The notes under the pieces are model-generated. The model was not told where the DNA came from. It saw only the letters and a list, made by a program, of their open reading frames with translations, and did no database searches. This document shows, piece after piece, positions 10,303 through 19,912 of a stretch of DNA of 64,000 bases. The stretch's first letter is position 1. Every line of letters starts with the position of its first letter. The position numbers were made by a program, and so were the translations under genes. The stretch is from Saitoella complicata NRRL Y-17804 (taxonomy: Eukaryota; Ascomycota; Saitoellomycetes; Saitoellales; Saitoellaceae): NCBI RefSeq assembly GCF_001661265.1, contig NW_017567007.1, forward strand, positions 332,458 through 396,457. The letters are read 5' to 3'.

Positions 10303-11990
10303 ATGCCAGCGCCAAAGGAGACGGCGGGAGAGACGAGTACGAGGAGATGGGTGATCCTCAGTTTCTGGGTACCGTATCTCGCCCCGGCCGTAAGAACAGC
10401 GAGGCTTACTTGAATACGCGTAGGCCGTAATTTTGCTCGGTATACCCATATGGTGGAAAACCACGGAGATATATCGAGCTACTTTACCGTTGGAGAGGAT
10501 GCTGGCGTGGTCAGAGAGACGGGTTCGTAACAGGTCCCGACAAAAGCATTCAGAATGCGGGCTAATGATCTGGATACACAGGCGTGCGATATTATCCTTC
10601 CTGTTTCAATTCATGTTCAGTCTCCGGATCCAATATTGGCTCTCCCACGATTGTTGGAGAAGGTGGAGAAGAAGTTGAGGGAGAGGAATGATGTACCCGA
10701 GTACGATATCCAACTCAAGATCGCGGGAGACGAGAGCTCTGTGATCGGTACAGTGATCACGCTATCCCCCTCAGACGCCCTATCATCACCAAAATCGAGT
10801 TTCAGTTCTGAGGGAGTACTGACATTCGCATATCCCTCGTCTGCGCGGAATGAACTCCCTGATTACCTCTACGATGAGATAAAGTCCATATTCGCGAAGG
10901 AGAAGGCATATGCCAAAAACGTGCTATCCAAAGCCAAGGAGGATATCCAGAACGACAACGGATTTCGGCGCGTGATGGGGTATGCACCTACCTATCAGCT
11001 ATCATTCAGCCTGATGAATGGTGGTGCGCACGATGGTGTGTCGCAATGGGCGATCGAGGAAGCTGTCGATTCGGTGTTTGGCGAGACTTTGGGGGAGTTG
11101 AGTGTCGTGTCCAACTTTAGCGTTCATTCGCAGATTCAGCATTATGCGAACCTGGGGTTTGAGCCGAGGAAGGCGGTGGATGGGGATGGGTACGAGTTAC
11201 GGAGCGAAGAACTTTCGCAGTTCATTAATTCGGCGGAGTGGAGTCTTGGTGAGTTTCTCTTCGCCTTGGTTTGTGCTTTCATGCATTGACATGACACGGT
11301 TTAGCTACACCAATCTCGTCATATCCGACAATGAACTTCCTTCTCTATGTTCCGGAAAAGCTGTATCGGCCTTTGGTCATTCGAGACGGCGATGGCAAAC
11401 CTGTACCCTCCAATTCATTCCTGATTCCGCAGTGGGGTGGGGTGGTTATCTACAACCCCCCAGTTGACTCAGCAAACAGCCTCAGTGAAGACGAACTCCG
11501 GGGAGCACTGTCTACGTTCCGGACCTACCTTCTCTCACTGCTCGGCATGCCTGTACTCTCAGGCGCGGGACCCAACAGGTGGTCTTACGATGGATTGGTA
11601 CGGCAGCGTACCGCAGAGAACATCGTGTCTGCAGCAGCAACATTAGGATCATTGGCGCGTCTCGTTACGCAGCTCAAGCACATGTCAGTCCCCCAAGCCG
11701 TCCGAGATAGCGTGAACCTCGTTCTCTCCAACCTCGATAACGCTTGCGCCGCCTTACACCGCGGCAACGTACTTGAGGCATTCCCACATACCGTCGTTGC
11801 AAGGACAAACGCCGAAAAGGCATTCTTTGACCCCTCGATGGTTAGTATGCTATATTTCCCGGACGAACACAAGTATGCGATTTATATGCCGCTGTTTGGG
11901 CCGTTGGCGGTTCCGTTGATTTTGAGTGTGGTTAAGGAGTTGAGGACGTGGAGGGAAGGGAGGAAGCAATTGAAGGTTAAGGAGGAATAG
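10303..11990 (+). CDS. GPI17: GPI transamidase subunit PIG-S/Gpi17, 4 exons
   Basis: Exons 10303-10368, 10424-10522, 10582-11248 and 11305-11990 give 505 aa; introns are 55-59 bp and all frames match. The N-terminal membrane helix is formed across the first splice (WVILSFW joined to AVILLGIPIWW). The lumenal domain follows (ACDIILPVSIHVQSPDP, YELRSEELSQFINSAEWSL). A C-terminal membrane helix (about YMPLFGPLAVPLILSVVKEL) ends in a short basic tail. PIG-S is a non-catalytic subunit of the ER complex that attaches GPI anchors to proteins. The start codon is 236 bp from that of the divergent carrier gene. Confidence 0.9.
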
Positions 11991-12097
11991 CTTAGAAGGC
12001 GTTAGATATACCTGAAATACCCTCGTTGCTTGCTCTCCCCACGATTCCTCCCCGCATTCCGCGCAAGGCACCCGCTCAACCCGATCAATCCCCAACC

Positions 12098-13114
12098 ATG
12101 ATCCCTCGATCCAAACACATCCACCACATCTCCAAATCATTCCTCCATTTACACGCAAGGTCAATGTCCACCAAACGCGCAGTCCACCCCGTCTCCGCCT
12201 CCTCCTTCTCAAAAACCTCCTCCCTATACGACTCCGCACGGCCCTCCTACATCCCCGCCGCCGTCGACACACTCCTCACCAACCTCAATCTCACTCCGAA
12301 TCCCAACACCGCTGAGAAGAGGAGGATCCTGGAGTTAGGCGCCGGAACGGGAAAGTTCACCAAACTCATCCAAGGGCGTGGATACCACATAACAGCCACC
12401 GAACCCGCTCCCGGGATGTTGGAGGTTCTGCGGCAAAACGTGACGGATAAGGATGTGAAAGTAGTTCAAGCCGACGCATACGACATCCCCCTTCCATCGG
12501 AGAGTGTGGACGCCGTTATAGTCGCTCAGGCATTTCACTGGTTCGCTGATCGCGACGCACTCCGAGAAATCCACCGTGTGCTCAAACCAAAGGGACGGCT
12601 CGGTTTGGTGTGGAATTATCACGACGTAGATGGATCCGTCGCCGGGCTGCAGCTGAATGAGGAAGAGAGGGAGAAAGTACAGGGGTGGTATCAAGAAATC
12701 GTGGGACTATTCACGAAATACGAGAATACCGCTCCACAATACCGTCACGGAACCTGGCTCCGCGCATTCGACACTTCATCCGGTGAAAAACAATTCTTCA
12801 CCACACCCCTCGCCCACACACGAATCCCATATACCCTAACACCCACCCCAACACAACTCCTGAATCGGGTGAAGAGTATGTCTTACATCTCCACCCTCCC
12901 CGCCGAGAAGCAGGAGGAGTTGATGGCACAGATTATGGGTGTGTTATGGAGAGCGAAAGAGGCGGGGGTGCCGGGGTTGGAGGGGATGAGTGAGGATGGG
13001 GAGGGGGAGGGGGAGGGGGAGGGGGAGGGGGAGGGGGAGGGGGAGGGGGAGGGGGAGGGGAGGATTGTTACGAGGGAGAGGGTTGATGTTTATTGGACGG
13101 AGAGGATTGGTTGA
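12098..13114 (+). CDS. SAM-dependent methyltransferase with a Gly-Glu repeat tail
   Basis: A 338-aa class I (Methyltransf_11-type) enzyme. Motif I is RRILELGAGTGKF near residue 75, the acidic end of strand 2 is TATEP, and the later motifs are VIVAQAFHWFADRDAL and LKPKGRLGLVWNYHD. Similarity is closest to the yeast CRG1/TMT1-like group, but the substrate is unknown. The N-terminus before MSTKRAVHP is His/Lys/Arg-rich and could be a presequence; translation may also begin at 12164. Near the C-terminus a GGGGAG DNA repeat encodes about eleven Gly-Glu dipeptides before the final VYWTERIG. The gene lies just downstream of GPI17 on the same strand. Confidence 0.85.
   Translation: MIPRSKHIHHISKSFLHLHARSMSTKRAVHPVSASSFSKTSSLYDSARPSYIPAAVDTLLTNLNLTPNPNTAEKRRILELGAGTGKFTKLIQGRGYHITATEPAPGMLEVLRQNVTDKDVKVVQADAYDIPLPSESVDAVIVAQAFHWFADRDALREIHRVLKPKGRLGLVWNYHDVDGSVAGLQLNEEEREKVQGWYQEIVGLFTKYENTAPQYRHGTWLRAFDTSSGEKQFFTTPLAHTRIPYTLTPTPTQLLNRVKSMSYISTLPAEKQEELMAQIMGVLWRAKEAGVPGLEGMSEDGEGEGEGEGEGEGEGEGEGEGRIVTRERVDVYWTERIG
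12998..13063 (+). repeat. GGGGAG hexanucleotide repeat inside a CDS
   Basis: About eleven near-perfect tandem 6-bp units, in frame in the methyltransferase gene and encoding (Gly-Glu)n. The G runs could form G-quadruplexes, and copy number is likely to vary between isolates by two amino acids per unit. Confidence 0.9.
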
Positions 13115-13269
13115 TACCCGTGATTGAATGGTTGTGATGATGGATTTTAGTATACCGAGATACCTATATATGCTCCCGTCAAAATAACGAAACTCCAAGA
13201 TAACGCCATGTCCCTATGACAACAAACAATGCAATCTTCCCCTCCTTATCCTCTCCCTCTCCCATCAAC

Positions 13270-15319
13270 TTAATGCCCCATCGACCAAACCCCAACAACA
13301 CCATCCCTCCTCCCCTCAACAAGATACCCCTCCTTACACCTAACCCTCTCAATCGCACACTTCCCCTCCATCTCCATCTCCAACCCATCCCCCTGCGCCC
13401 CCGGCCCCACACTCCAATGTCTCCCCTCAGCCCTCTCATAAACCCTAACAACCCCCTCCCCAGTCCCGGCGACGATTCGACGCGCATCGACTCCCATCCC
13501 CAGGATCCCACGGTCGGATTCGTAGGCGTATGCGTCGACGATCGTTCCCATTCTCAGATCCCATGTCCGGATGGAGCGGTCCAGGGATCCGGTGACGACG
13601 TGTACGTCGTCGAATTGGAGTGTGGTGATGGGTCCCGTATGACCAATCAGAGTACGCGCCACTTGACCAGAGCGGAGATCCCACAGTCTGACCTGGCCAT
13701 CGAGTGTTCCGGACGCCATGGCTGCCTCGAAACACTGGAGGGCGCCGACGAATGGGGTAGAGGGTGTTGTCCATGGGTCTGAGGACGAAGAGGTGAGGGA
13801 GGACATGGAGTTTGAGGAGGATGCGACGGCCCAGAGGATATCGAGGGTTTGGACTACGCGCCCGGTTGTGAGATCCCATTGCCGGAGAGTCTTGTCCGCA
13901 GATCCCGAAACGAGGGTGTTTCCGTGGAAATGGAGGGCGGTGACTTCGCCGACATGCGAGTCGAGTGTGTACACACAACAATCCTCAGGCTCCTTCCAAT
14001 CCGAAGCAGAAGTTCGCTGCAAGCTTCCCTCCGTCGCAGTCTCCGAGATATCGTCCCCGACATGCTCGTAATCATCATCATCCCGATCAACGAGTTTCCC
14101 AAGCGGCGATAACCCCAACCCCATCCCATACGTCTCCGACCGACTCAAATCCCAAATCCTGATTGTAGCGTCCATACTCCCCGTCGCAACCACCGTATCC
14201 TCAATCTGCAAACACCGGACACTAGCCGCATGACCCTCCAACAACCCCTTACACCTCCCCGTCCCCAAATCCCAAACACGTACGGTATCGTCCATACTCG
14301 CCGTCACCATCGTCCCGAAAGGCATGTCAAAGTCGAGAGCGGTGATGGAGTCTCCGTGGGTTTGGACCGTGCGGATGTTTGCGCCGGGGGTCATGAGTTC
14401 GTGTTGGATTCGCATGGATTTTCGGCGGTTCGTTGCGCGGCGGCGGCGGGCTGCGCGGATTTCCGAGGTGGATTTTTGCATGCGGCCGTATATGCTCTCT
14501 GATAATCCTGGTTCTGCGGAGCCCAGGATGGGGGTTGCGGGCATCGTTGGGCTACTCGCGATCGCTGGTGGGATACCTGCTTCGGACTCCAGCGCTACCA
14601 GTTCGGTTTCCTCGTTTAGATCTCCCAGTTTGGTGTCCAGTTCCTCCAGTTCTCGGTTTAGTTCTTCTTGTTGTTGTTCCAGTCCACCCATTCTTTCTAC
14701 TACTGTGTGCCGTAAGGACTGTAAATTCTGAATCTTGATGTCGAGTTCGCGGATTTCGGCAATGGCGAGAGATTTGCGGATAGATAGTAGGTCGTGCTCT
14801 CGTTGGATATGTTTTCGTTCCCGGTCCAGTTTCTTCGTTGCATCCGCTGGATCTGTGACATCGTAAGTACACCTTCAATTTGTCAATTGCAATTCCACAA
14901 ACCTGAAAAAACCCCATTCTCCCCCAACGCCAACGCTTTCCAACTTCTCGCCTTATGCCTTCTCCTCCCGTCGGGCAAACTCGCCCGAAACCCATCCATA
15001 AGACTAACCCCACCCCCGTCCCCCTCCTCCGTCCCCTCCGGAATATCACTCAACACCTCATCTGGCAAATACGTAACCGCCCGAAACTGCATCTCACTGG
15101 AATCAATCCGACTCCGAATTAACTCGCTCGGACTCGCTGCGCTCAACATCCGTGCACGTAGTTTGGGCCGCGTGAGGAATTGTGGGGCGATTGCGTTTAA
15201 TGAGGTCGTTGTTGGGTTTGGGAGGGTGCGGAGGGGGGAGAGGAGGGTTGAGGTTACGGTTTGGGTTAGTTGTTTGAGAGGGGAGGGAGCGACGTCTGGG
15301 TTGCTGTTGTTGCGTTTTG
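13270..15319 (-). CDS. MDV1: Mitochondrial division protein MDV1/CAF4, 5' end removed by inversion
   Basis: Two exons, 14903-15319 and 13270-14852, with a 50-bp intron. This is the Fis1/Dnm1 adaptor of mitochondrial fission on the outer membrane. Visible parts are the N-terminal extension ([25 protein letters not shown]), a coiled coil ([20 protein letters not shown] onward) and a seven-bladed WD40 propeller ([35 protein letters not shown]). The frame is open to the breakpoint at 15319/15320 with no ATG there. The missing start (ATG CCG C) is on the plus strand at 16399-16405 and joins in frame, giving 668 aa, normal for the family. As assembled, the first in-frame ATG is residue 60 (15149), so at best an N-truncated protein is made. 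Confidence 0.9.
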
Positions 15320-16072
15320 AACACCACCAGAAACGGCACCAATGACGTGACCAGTAGGTCCAACAACAGCCCGAATCCTCTCAATCTCCTTTCCGATGAA
15401 CTCCTCCATGGTCCAGTGTTGACGCGCCTTACAGATGCCCACGGCAAAGTTCTTGAAGATCTCGGATCCGCGGGGGGTGTGGGTGACCTCAGGGTGGAAC
15501 TGAATACCCCAAATCGGCTTGCTCTCGTGCGCGATCGCACAGAATGGTGCGTTGGCCGAGGAAGCGATGGTGATGTATGAAGGAGGGAGAGCGGAGAGCT
15601 TGTCACCGTGAGACATCCACACCTCAAACTCGTCATCGAGACCGGCGAAGAGACGGTCCGCGGCCTCGTTGGAGTTGGATCTGTCGGCCTTGACCATCGC
15701 GTGCCCAAATTCACGCTTCTCACCCTTCGCGACGCCCTTTCCGTTATTCCACGCGATCTCCTGCAATCCGTAACAGATACCCAAAATGGGGACACCGAGC
15801 TCGAACACCGCGGGGTCGACGTGCGGTGCGCCATCAGCGTACACGGAGTATGGACCACCAGAGAGAATGACACCAGTAGGCTTCCACGACAACTCGGCGA
15901 TCTTCTGGGTACAGGGGAGCATCTCAGCGTAGACGTTCAGTTCGCGGAGACGGCGGGTGATGAGGTGGGAGTATTGGGAGCCGAAGTCGAGGATGAGGAT
16001 TGTGTCGAACATCTGGTGAACCTCCTCGGGTCCGGAACCGACGGTGGGGACGCCTTCCTTGGGCATGGACAT
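15266..16072 (-). CDS. GUA1: GMP synthase, N-terminal amidotransferase half (gene split by inversion)
   Basis: Codons 1-251 of GMP synthase: a class I glutamine amidotransferase with Cys100 (GICYGLQ), His193 and Glu195 (IQFHPEV). It supplies ammonia for converting XMP to GMP. The reading then continues through VIGAVSGGV and stops being GMP synthase exactly where the ATP-pyrophosphatase P-loop SGGVDS should continue. The next 17 codons are foreign (MDV1 DNA in another frame) before a TAA at 15266. The rest of the enzyme is at 16406-17290 on the other strand. The start at 16072 (MSMPKEG) gives normal length; an in-frame ATG at 16174 is an alternative. Confidence 0.92.
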   Translation of the reverse strand: MSMPKEGVPTVGSGPEEVHQMFDTILILDFGSQYSHLITRRLRELNVYAEMLPCTQKIAELSWKPTGVILSGGPYSVYADGAPHVDPAVFELGVPILGICYGLQEIAWNNGKGVAKGEKREFGHAMVKADRSNSNEAADRLFAGLDDEFEVWMSHGDKLSALPPSYITIASSANAPFCAIAHESKPIWGIQFHPEVTHTPRGSEIFKNFAVGICKARQHWTMEEFIGKEIERIRAVVGPTGHVIGAVSGGVQNATTATQTSLPPLSNN

Positions 16073-16405
16073 TTTGGACAGAGTAGGAAGGGAAGGGATG
16101 GGATGTTGTCGGAGGATGTTTGGCATACGATATCGATACCCTGATCCCTCGAAAAAAGTTGCTGCACTAGCCACACCCCGCGGAGTCGGCCTCGGTCAAG
16201 ATCCAGGGAACGAGTTTTAAATGTGTTGTTTCGTTTCATAGAACTTATCCACCGAGATCTACTGCTTTTCCTCGACATTCAGTGGGTACGCCCATGACTG
16301 CGGGGCTTCAGTGCGTATGCCGACTGCTGGTGTACGAACAAAGTCGCAACCCTGGACGACCGCCAATTCACCAGCATATACCCAGCATTCAATCAAGCAT
16401 GCCGC
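15320..16405. other. 1,086-bp inverted block spanning the MDV1/GUA1 divergent promoter
   Basis: The block carries, on the minus strand, GUA1 codons 1-251 with its promoter and, on the plus strand at its right end, the MDV1 5' leader and first seven coding bases. Turning it over puts GGV next to DSTVAAK of GUA1 and ATGCCGC next to the open MDV1 frame. Both joins are in frame, and the two genes become a divergent pair with 326 bp between start codons. I see no inverted repeat of 5 bp or more at the two ends. This is deduced from gene content; read support is unknown. Confidence 0.85.
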
Positions 16406-17290
16406 GACTCCACTGTTGCTGCCAAGTTGATGCACGAGGCTATCGGACACCGCTTCCACGCCATCCTTGTCGATAACGGAGTCCTCCGCCTCAACGAGGC
16501 CGAGATCGTCCACGAGACTTTGACCAAAGGTCTCGGTATCGACCTCACCGTCATCGACGCATCCGAGGAGTTCCTCTCCAAGCTCAAGGGCGTCTCCGAC
16601 CCCGAGAAGAAGCGCAAGATCATCGGAAACACCTTCATCGAAGTCTTTGAGCGCGAGGGCGACAAACTCGAGAAAGCCACCGAGCAATCCGGTGCCAAGA
16701 TCGAGTTCTTGTTGCAAGGAACCCTCTACCCCGACGTCATCGAGTCCATCTCCTTCAAGGGTCCTTCCGCTACCATCAAGACCCACCACAATGTCGGCGG
16801 TCTCCTCGACGACATGAAGCTCAAGCTCATCGAGCCCCTTCGCGAGCTCTTCAAGGATGAGGTCCGTGCGCTCGGTCGCCTCATGGGTATCCCCGCCGAC
16901 CTCGTCATGCGTCACCCCTTCCCCGGACCCGGTCTCGCAATCCGTATCTTGGGCGAAGTCACCCCCGAACAAATCGCAATCGCCCGCGCCGCCGATAACA
17001 TCTTCATCCAAGAAATCCGCGCTCACGGGATCTATGACCGTATGTCCCAGGCTTTCGCTGCTCTCCTCCCTGTCCGTGCCGTCGGTGTCATGGGTGACCA
17101 GCGTACGTACGAGCAAGTCATCGCGCTCCGTGCTGTTGAGACCACTGATTTCATGACTGCGACGTGGTATGAGTTTGAGGCTAAGTTCTTGAAGGTTGTG
17201 AGTAGCAGGATTATCAATGAGGTTAGGGGTGTTAACAGGGTTGTTTACGATGTGTCTACGAAGCCTCCGGCTACTATTGAATGGGAGTAG
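16406..17290 (+). CDS. GUA1: GMP synthase, C-terminal synthetase half (gene split by inversion)
   Basis: This is codons 252-546 including the stop, beginning [14 protein letters not shown] and ending [11 protein letters not shown], the normal GMP synthase C-terminus. It holds the rest of the ATP-pyrophosphatase domain ([34 protein letters not shown]) and the dimerisation domain ([17 protein letters not shown]). It has no start codon of its own at the 5' end. The MDV1 start codon now seven bases upstream reads it in the wrong frame, and the first in-frame ATG is at 16430, after the P-loop. There is no other damage: no stops or frameshifts and normal codon use, so the break is recent or artificial. 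Confidence 0.92.
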   Translation, partial: DSTVAAKLMHEAIGHRFHAILVDNGVLRLNEAEIVHETLTKGLGIDLTVIDASEEFLSKLKGVSDPEKKRKIIGNTFIEVFEREGDKLEKATEQSGAKIEFLLQGTLYPDVIESISFKGPSATIKTHHNVGGLLDDMKLKLIEPLRELFKDEVRALGRLMGIPADLVMRHPFPGPGLAIRILGEVTPEQIAIARAADNIFIQEIRAHGIYDRMSQAFAALLPVRAVGVMGDQRTYEQVIALRAVETTDFMTATWYEFEAKFLKVVSSRIINEVRGVNRVVYDVSTKPPATIEWE

Positions 17291-17609
17291 ACGAGCTTGA
17301 AAAGAGAGGGATTGGGAAGAAGGGAAAAGAGAGGACAGATGGATATGGATATGGATATCATACACAGGAACGACATAATTAGAAGAGCGTAGAAACGGAA
17401 ATACGAGCGCTTGTTATCATTGATCTCCTCTCTCCCTTCAAATTTTGCAAGTCGTCGGGGTTGACTGCGCGATGCGATCATTCATGACATCACCGCCGAC
17501 CCTAGGACCCTTGTGCGAAAACTCACCACCATATAAAGACCACCGACATTCCTCACCCATTCGATCCATCAACAATCTTAGTTTACTACAAAACACTACT
17601 ACAACCAAA
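17291..17609. other. Intergenic; promoter of the next gene with a TATA box
   Basis: 319 bp between the 3' half of GUA1 and the small gene at 17610. TATAAA at 17532-17537 lies 78 bp upstream of the next ATG and suggests a strongly or conditionally expressed gene. Nothing else is seen. Confidence 0.5.
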
Positions 17610-17879
17610 ATGACGCTCAAGCCCGACACCCAAGAAGGAGTTTTCCACGTACGTCTCAACCATACTTCCTAGTGACCCCCTTCAGGTGGCTAATATCGCG
17701 TGTAACAGGAGGGCTCCAAGAACTCCCACCAGGCCAACGACCCCCAAGACTCCCGCTCCCTCGCTAACCGCGCAAACGCCGAGCGTAAGGAGGAGAAGGA
17801 GGAGGCCAAGCGGGAAGCTGCTGAGGCGGATAAGGCCGAGCAGCAGGAGAGGGAGGAGTTGGCGGAGATTAACAAGTAA
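17610..17879 (+). CDS. Small charged fungal protein, 2 exons
   Basis: Exons 17610-17648 and 17709-17879 give 69 aa; the 60-bp intron has a GTACGT donor and an AACAG acceptor. The sequence opens MTLKPDTQEGVFH, continues EGSKNSHQANDPQDSRSLAN, and ends in a Lys/Glu/Ala-rich helix (RKEEKEEAKREAAEADKAEQ). No membrane segment, cysteine or signal peptide is present. I recall short uncharacterised fungal proteins with the same NSHQANDPQDSRSLANRAN-like core, so the gene model is probably right, but the function is unknown. A TATA box precedes it. Confidence 0.7.
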
Positions 17880-18193
17880 ATGGAAGCATGTGGTGCTGGA
17901 TGCTACGTGCTGCGTGCTGAGGAGTGTATGAGTATTATTTGCATTGGGGTTTGCATTTTCAGATGAGATGAGGTGAAATGAATTCATATTTGTCGTCTCT
18001 ATTTGAAGATGGGGTGACGGGCCTGAGCGTCCAGATGAGGCCTCATTTGTTCTCTCCATCCGTAATGTCTGAATTCGTACATCGCGGTGCTATCTTCGCC
18101 GCTTATCGTGTGAATCCATTCTGTTTTCAACTCATACCCATCCGTTCGAAGGTTGGGGTCCATCCACTTCTCGTCTGTCACCACCCCCGGTCA
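17880..18193. other. Convergent intergenic region, 314 bp
   Basis: This holds the 3' flanks of the small charged-protein gene (+) and SEN54 (-). No gene is seen. Confidence 0.45.
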
Positions 18194-19471
18194 TCACCGC
18201 CCACGTCCCCTCCCCCTCCCTCTTCCTTTCCCACCACCCCGCCCCCTTTTCGCTTCTTCGCCTCTTCTCGGGTACACAACCCCATCATCCCCAAAACTCA
18301 GATCCCCAATCCTCAAATAACTCACTACCCCACTATCCACAACAGCAAGCAACACACTCCTCCTCCCCTCCTTTAGCTTTTTCATTTGTGCCCCAACTCC
18401 AGCGTGTCCTTCTCCCTGTGGGGATGGGTGGAAGGGGATGGTTGAGAGGAGAGTGTTGATCTCGGAAAGGGAGGGGGTGTGTGTTGATCGTGAGCTGACG
18501 ACACAGATACGGAAATTGGGGGGAGGGGGTTCGGAGCGTTTGAATTTTGTTGCGGGTTTCCAGATGTCGAAATGCACCCGCCACAGCGACGAATGAGTCG
18601 GCTCATTCACCAAGCTTTGCGAAGTCGATGTCGATGAGGGTTGGGAGGAGAAGGAGTGGTAGGGCACCAGGGAGAGGAGCTTGTATACGTCTGCATAGTG
18701 CCGGAATTTCCGGTCTGTTGAGATGATTGGGTTGTCTGCTGTTCGTACGGGCGGTTGTGAGGGTTTGAGTGCCGCTGCGAAAATCGAGCTGAACACGCCC
18801 CTCACCCACGGACTCCACAAACTCCTTCCCACCACCTCCTGCACAGGTTGCTCCTCACCCGGCGTCCCATCAAATGTCGCAGCCCGTCGTACAATATACC
18901 CACTCCTCTTCAGATTGGCATAAACTGCATAGACCTCCGCCTCCACGCGTGTCTTGGAGGAGCCGAGACATGCTGCGTAGATGCCCTGAAGAGACATTGG
19001 GATTCCGTATGGGTAAAAGACTTCAAGGGAGCCGCGTTCGAGCATGTAGATTGTTTCTTCGGGGAGGAGGTATCCCAAACTGGTCTTCTCCGCAGGCGAA
19101 TCGGCGGTAGTCGTCGTCGTGTTGGGAGGAGCGGCAACACCGAGGTTCTTGAAATGTGGGCCTCTGAGTTTGTCAACGCGTGCGAGGCCGAGTTCTTCGA
19201 GCCAGGTACACTGACAACTCGTCTTTCCCGCAAACTTCCTTTCCACTTCCAAGGCGCTCCGCATTGCCTCCCTACTCTCATTCAACACTTTCTCCTGGCG
19301 ATTTGTGCCATCTGGCTCGAAATTCTTCTCGCCACGGCGGGGGAGAGAGGTGGGGTCGGATTTGGAGGAGGTTAGGGAGGAGAGGAGGCGCCAGTCTTGG
19401 ATTTCGTCGGCAAGGTCGGTGTCTTCGGGAGGTGCAAGGGTTGGATCGCCTTCGGGTTCTGGATCAGCCAT
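18194..19471 (-). CDS. SEN54: tRNA-splicing endonuclease subunit Sen54
   Basis: A 425-aa single-exon protein. The conserved Sen54 N-terminal domain is recognisable at residues 35-190 (RRGEKNFEPDGTNRQE, ALEVERKFAGKTSCQC, KTSLGYLLPEETIYMLERGS, YAVYANLKRSGYIVRR). Sen54 is a structural subunit of the Sen2/Sen15/Sen34/Sen54 complex that cuts introns out of pre-tRNAs, so no catalytic triad is expected. A variable middle is followed by a C-terminal domain ending in a basic (Gly-Arg/Lys) run after VVYPRRGEE. The length is usual for filamentous fungi. Confidence 0.87.
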   Translation of the reverse strand: MADPEPEGDPTLAPPEDTDLADEIQDWRLLSSLTSSKSDPTSLPRRGEKNFEPDGTNRQEKVLNESREAMRSALEVERKFAGKTSCQCTWLEELGLARVDKLRGPHFKNLGVAAPPNTTTTTADSPAEKTSLGYLLPEETIYMLERGSLEVFYPYGIPMSLQGIYAACLGSSKTRVEAEVYAVYANLKRSGYIVRRAATFDGTPGEEQPVQEVVGRSLWSPWVRGVFSSIFAAALKPSQPPVRTADNPIISTDRKFRHYADVYKLLSLVPYHSFSSQPSSTSTSQSLVNEPTHSSLWRVHFDIWKPATKFKRSEPPPPNFRICVVSSRSTHTPSLSEINTLLSTIPFHPSPQGEGHAGVGAQMKKLKEGRRSVLLAVVDSGVVSYLRIGDLSFGDDGVVYPRRGEEAKRGRGGGKGRGRGRGRGR

Positions 19472-19627
19472 TATGATGTGGTTGTTGCGGATTGACTAAG
19501 TCGTACTCGAATGGAGGGAGTTTAGCGCTGCGGTGTAACGAAGACTCGAGGAGGAGGTCAAAAAAGGAAATCGATTCGGATGTTTACGCTGAATACCTGA
19601 CTTTTTAAGAAATTGTTCGTAAGGAGC

Positions 19628-19699
19628 GCCTCTTTGGCACAGTGGTACTGCGTCGCACTCGTAATGCGAAGATCGCTCGTTCGATTCGGGCAAGAGGCA
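19628..19699 (+). tRNA. tRNA-Thr (anticodon CGT), copy 1
   Basis: 72 nt fold as a cloverleaf: acceptor stem GCCTCTT/AAGAGGC, D arm with GCAC...GTGGT, anticodon arm TCGCA-CTCGTAA-TGCGA and T arm GCTCG-TTCGATT-CGGGC. The anticodon CGT reads ACG (Thr). The anticodon arm resembles yeast tRNA-Thr(CGU). There is no intron, and a run of six T follows, as RNA polymerase III requires. It is identical to the copy at 57460. Confidence 0.95.
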
Positions 19700-19912
19700 C
19701 TTTTTTGCTTTTTCCGGTTCAACCCCAGCCCATTTGCGATTCGTTGGGTCATTTGCACTCAATTAGTCTGTCTCATTTTTCTGCTATGATATACCCGTCA
19801 CTCAATGGCTTGTCGTTGTGAGAAGACAACACCAGTTTCCCACCCTCCCCTCCTATGACGTCAAACATCTCGAGCACGCAAATAACCTCGACCCCTACAC
19901 CATTGCCCCCAC

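Noticed and set aside
15103-15873. 256-codon minus-strand ORF bridging the GUA1 and MDV1 parts
   Set aside because: It uses a third frame that matches neither protein; it is open only by chance over the junction.
15320-16405. Intein, large intron or trans-splicing as the explanation for the split GUA1
   Set aside because: The intervening DNA is GUA1's own 5' half plus the MDV1 leader in reverse order; no intein motifs, and a simple inversion restores both genes exactly.
16259-17365. 368-codon minus-strand ORF across the 3' half of GUA1
   Set aside because: Shadow ORF: acidic low-complexity translation mirrored from conserved GMP synthase codons.
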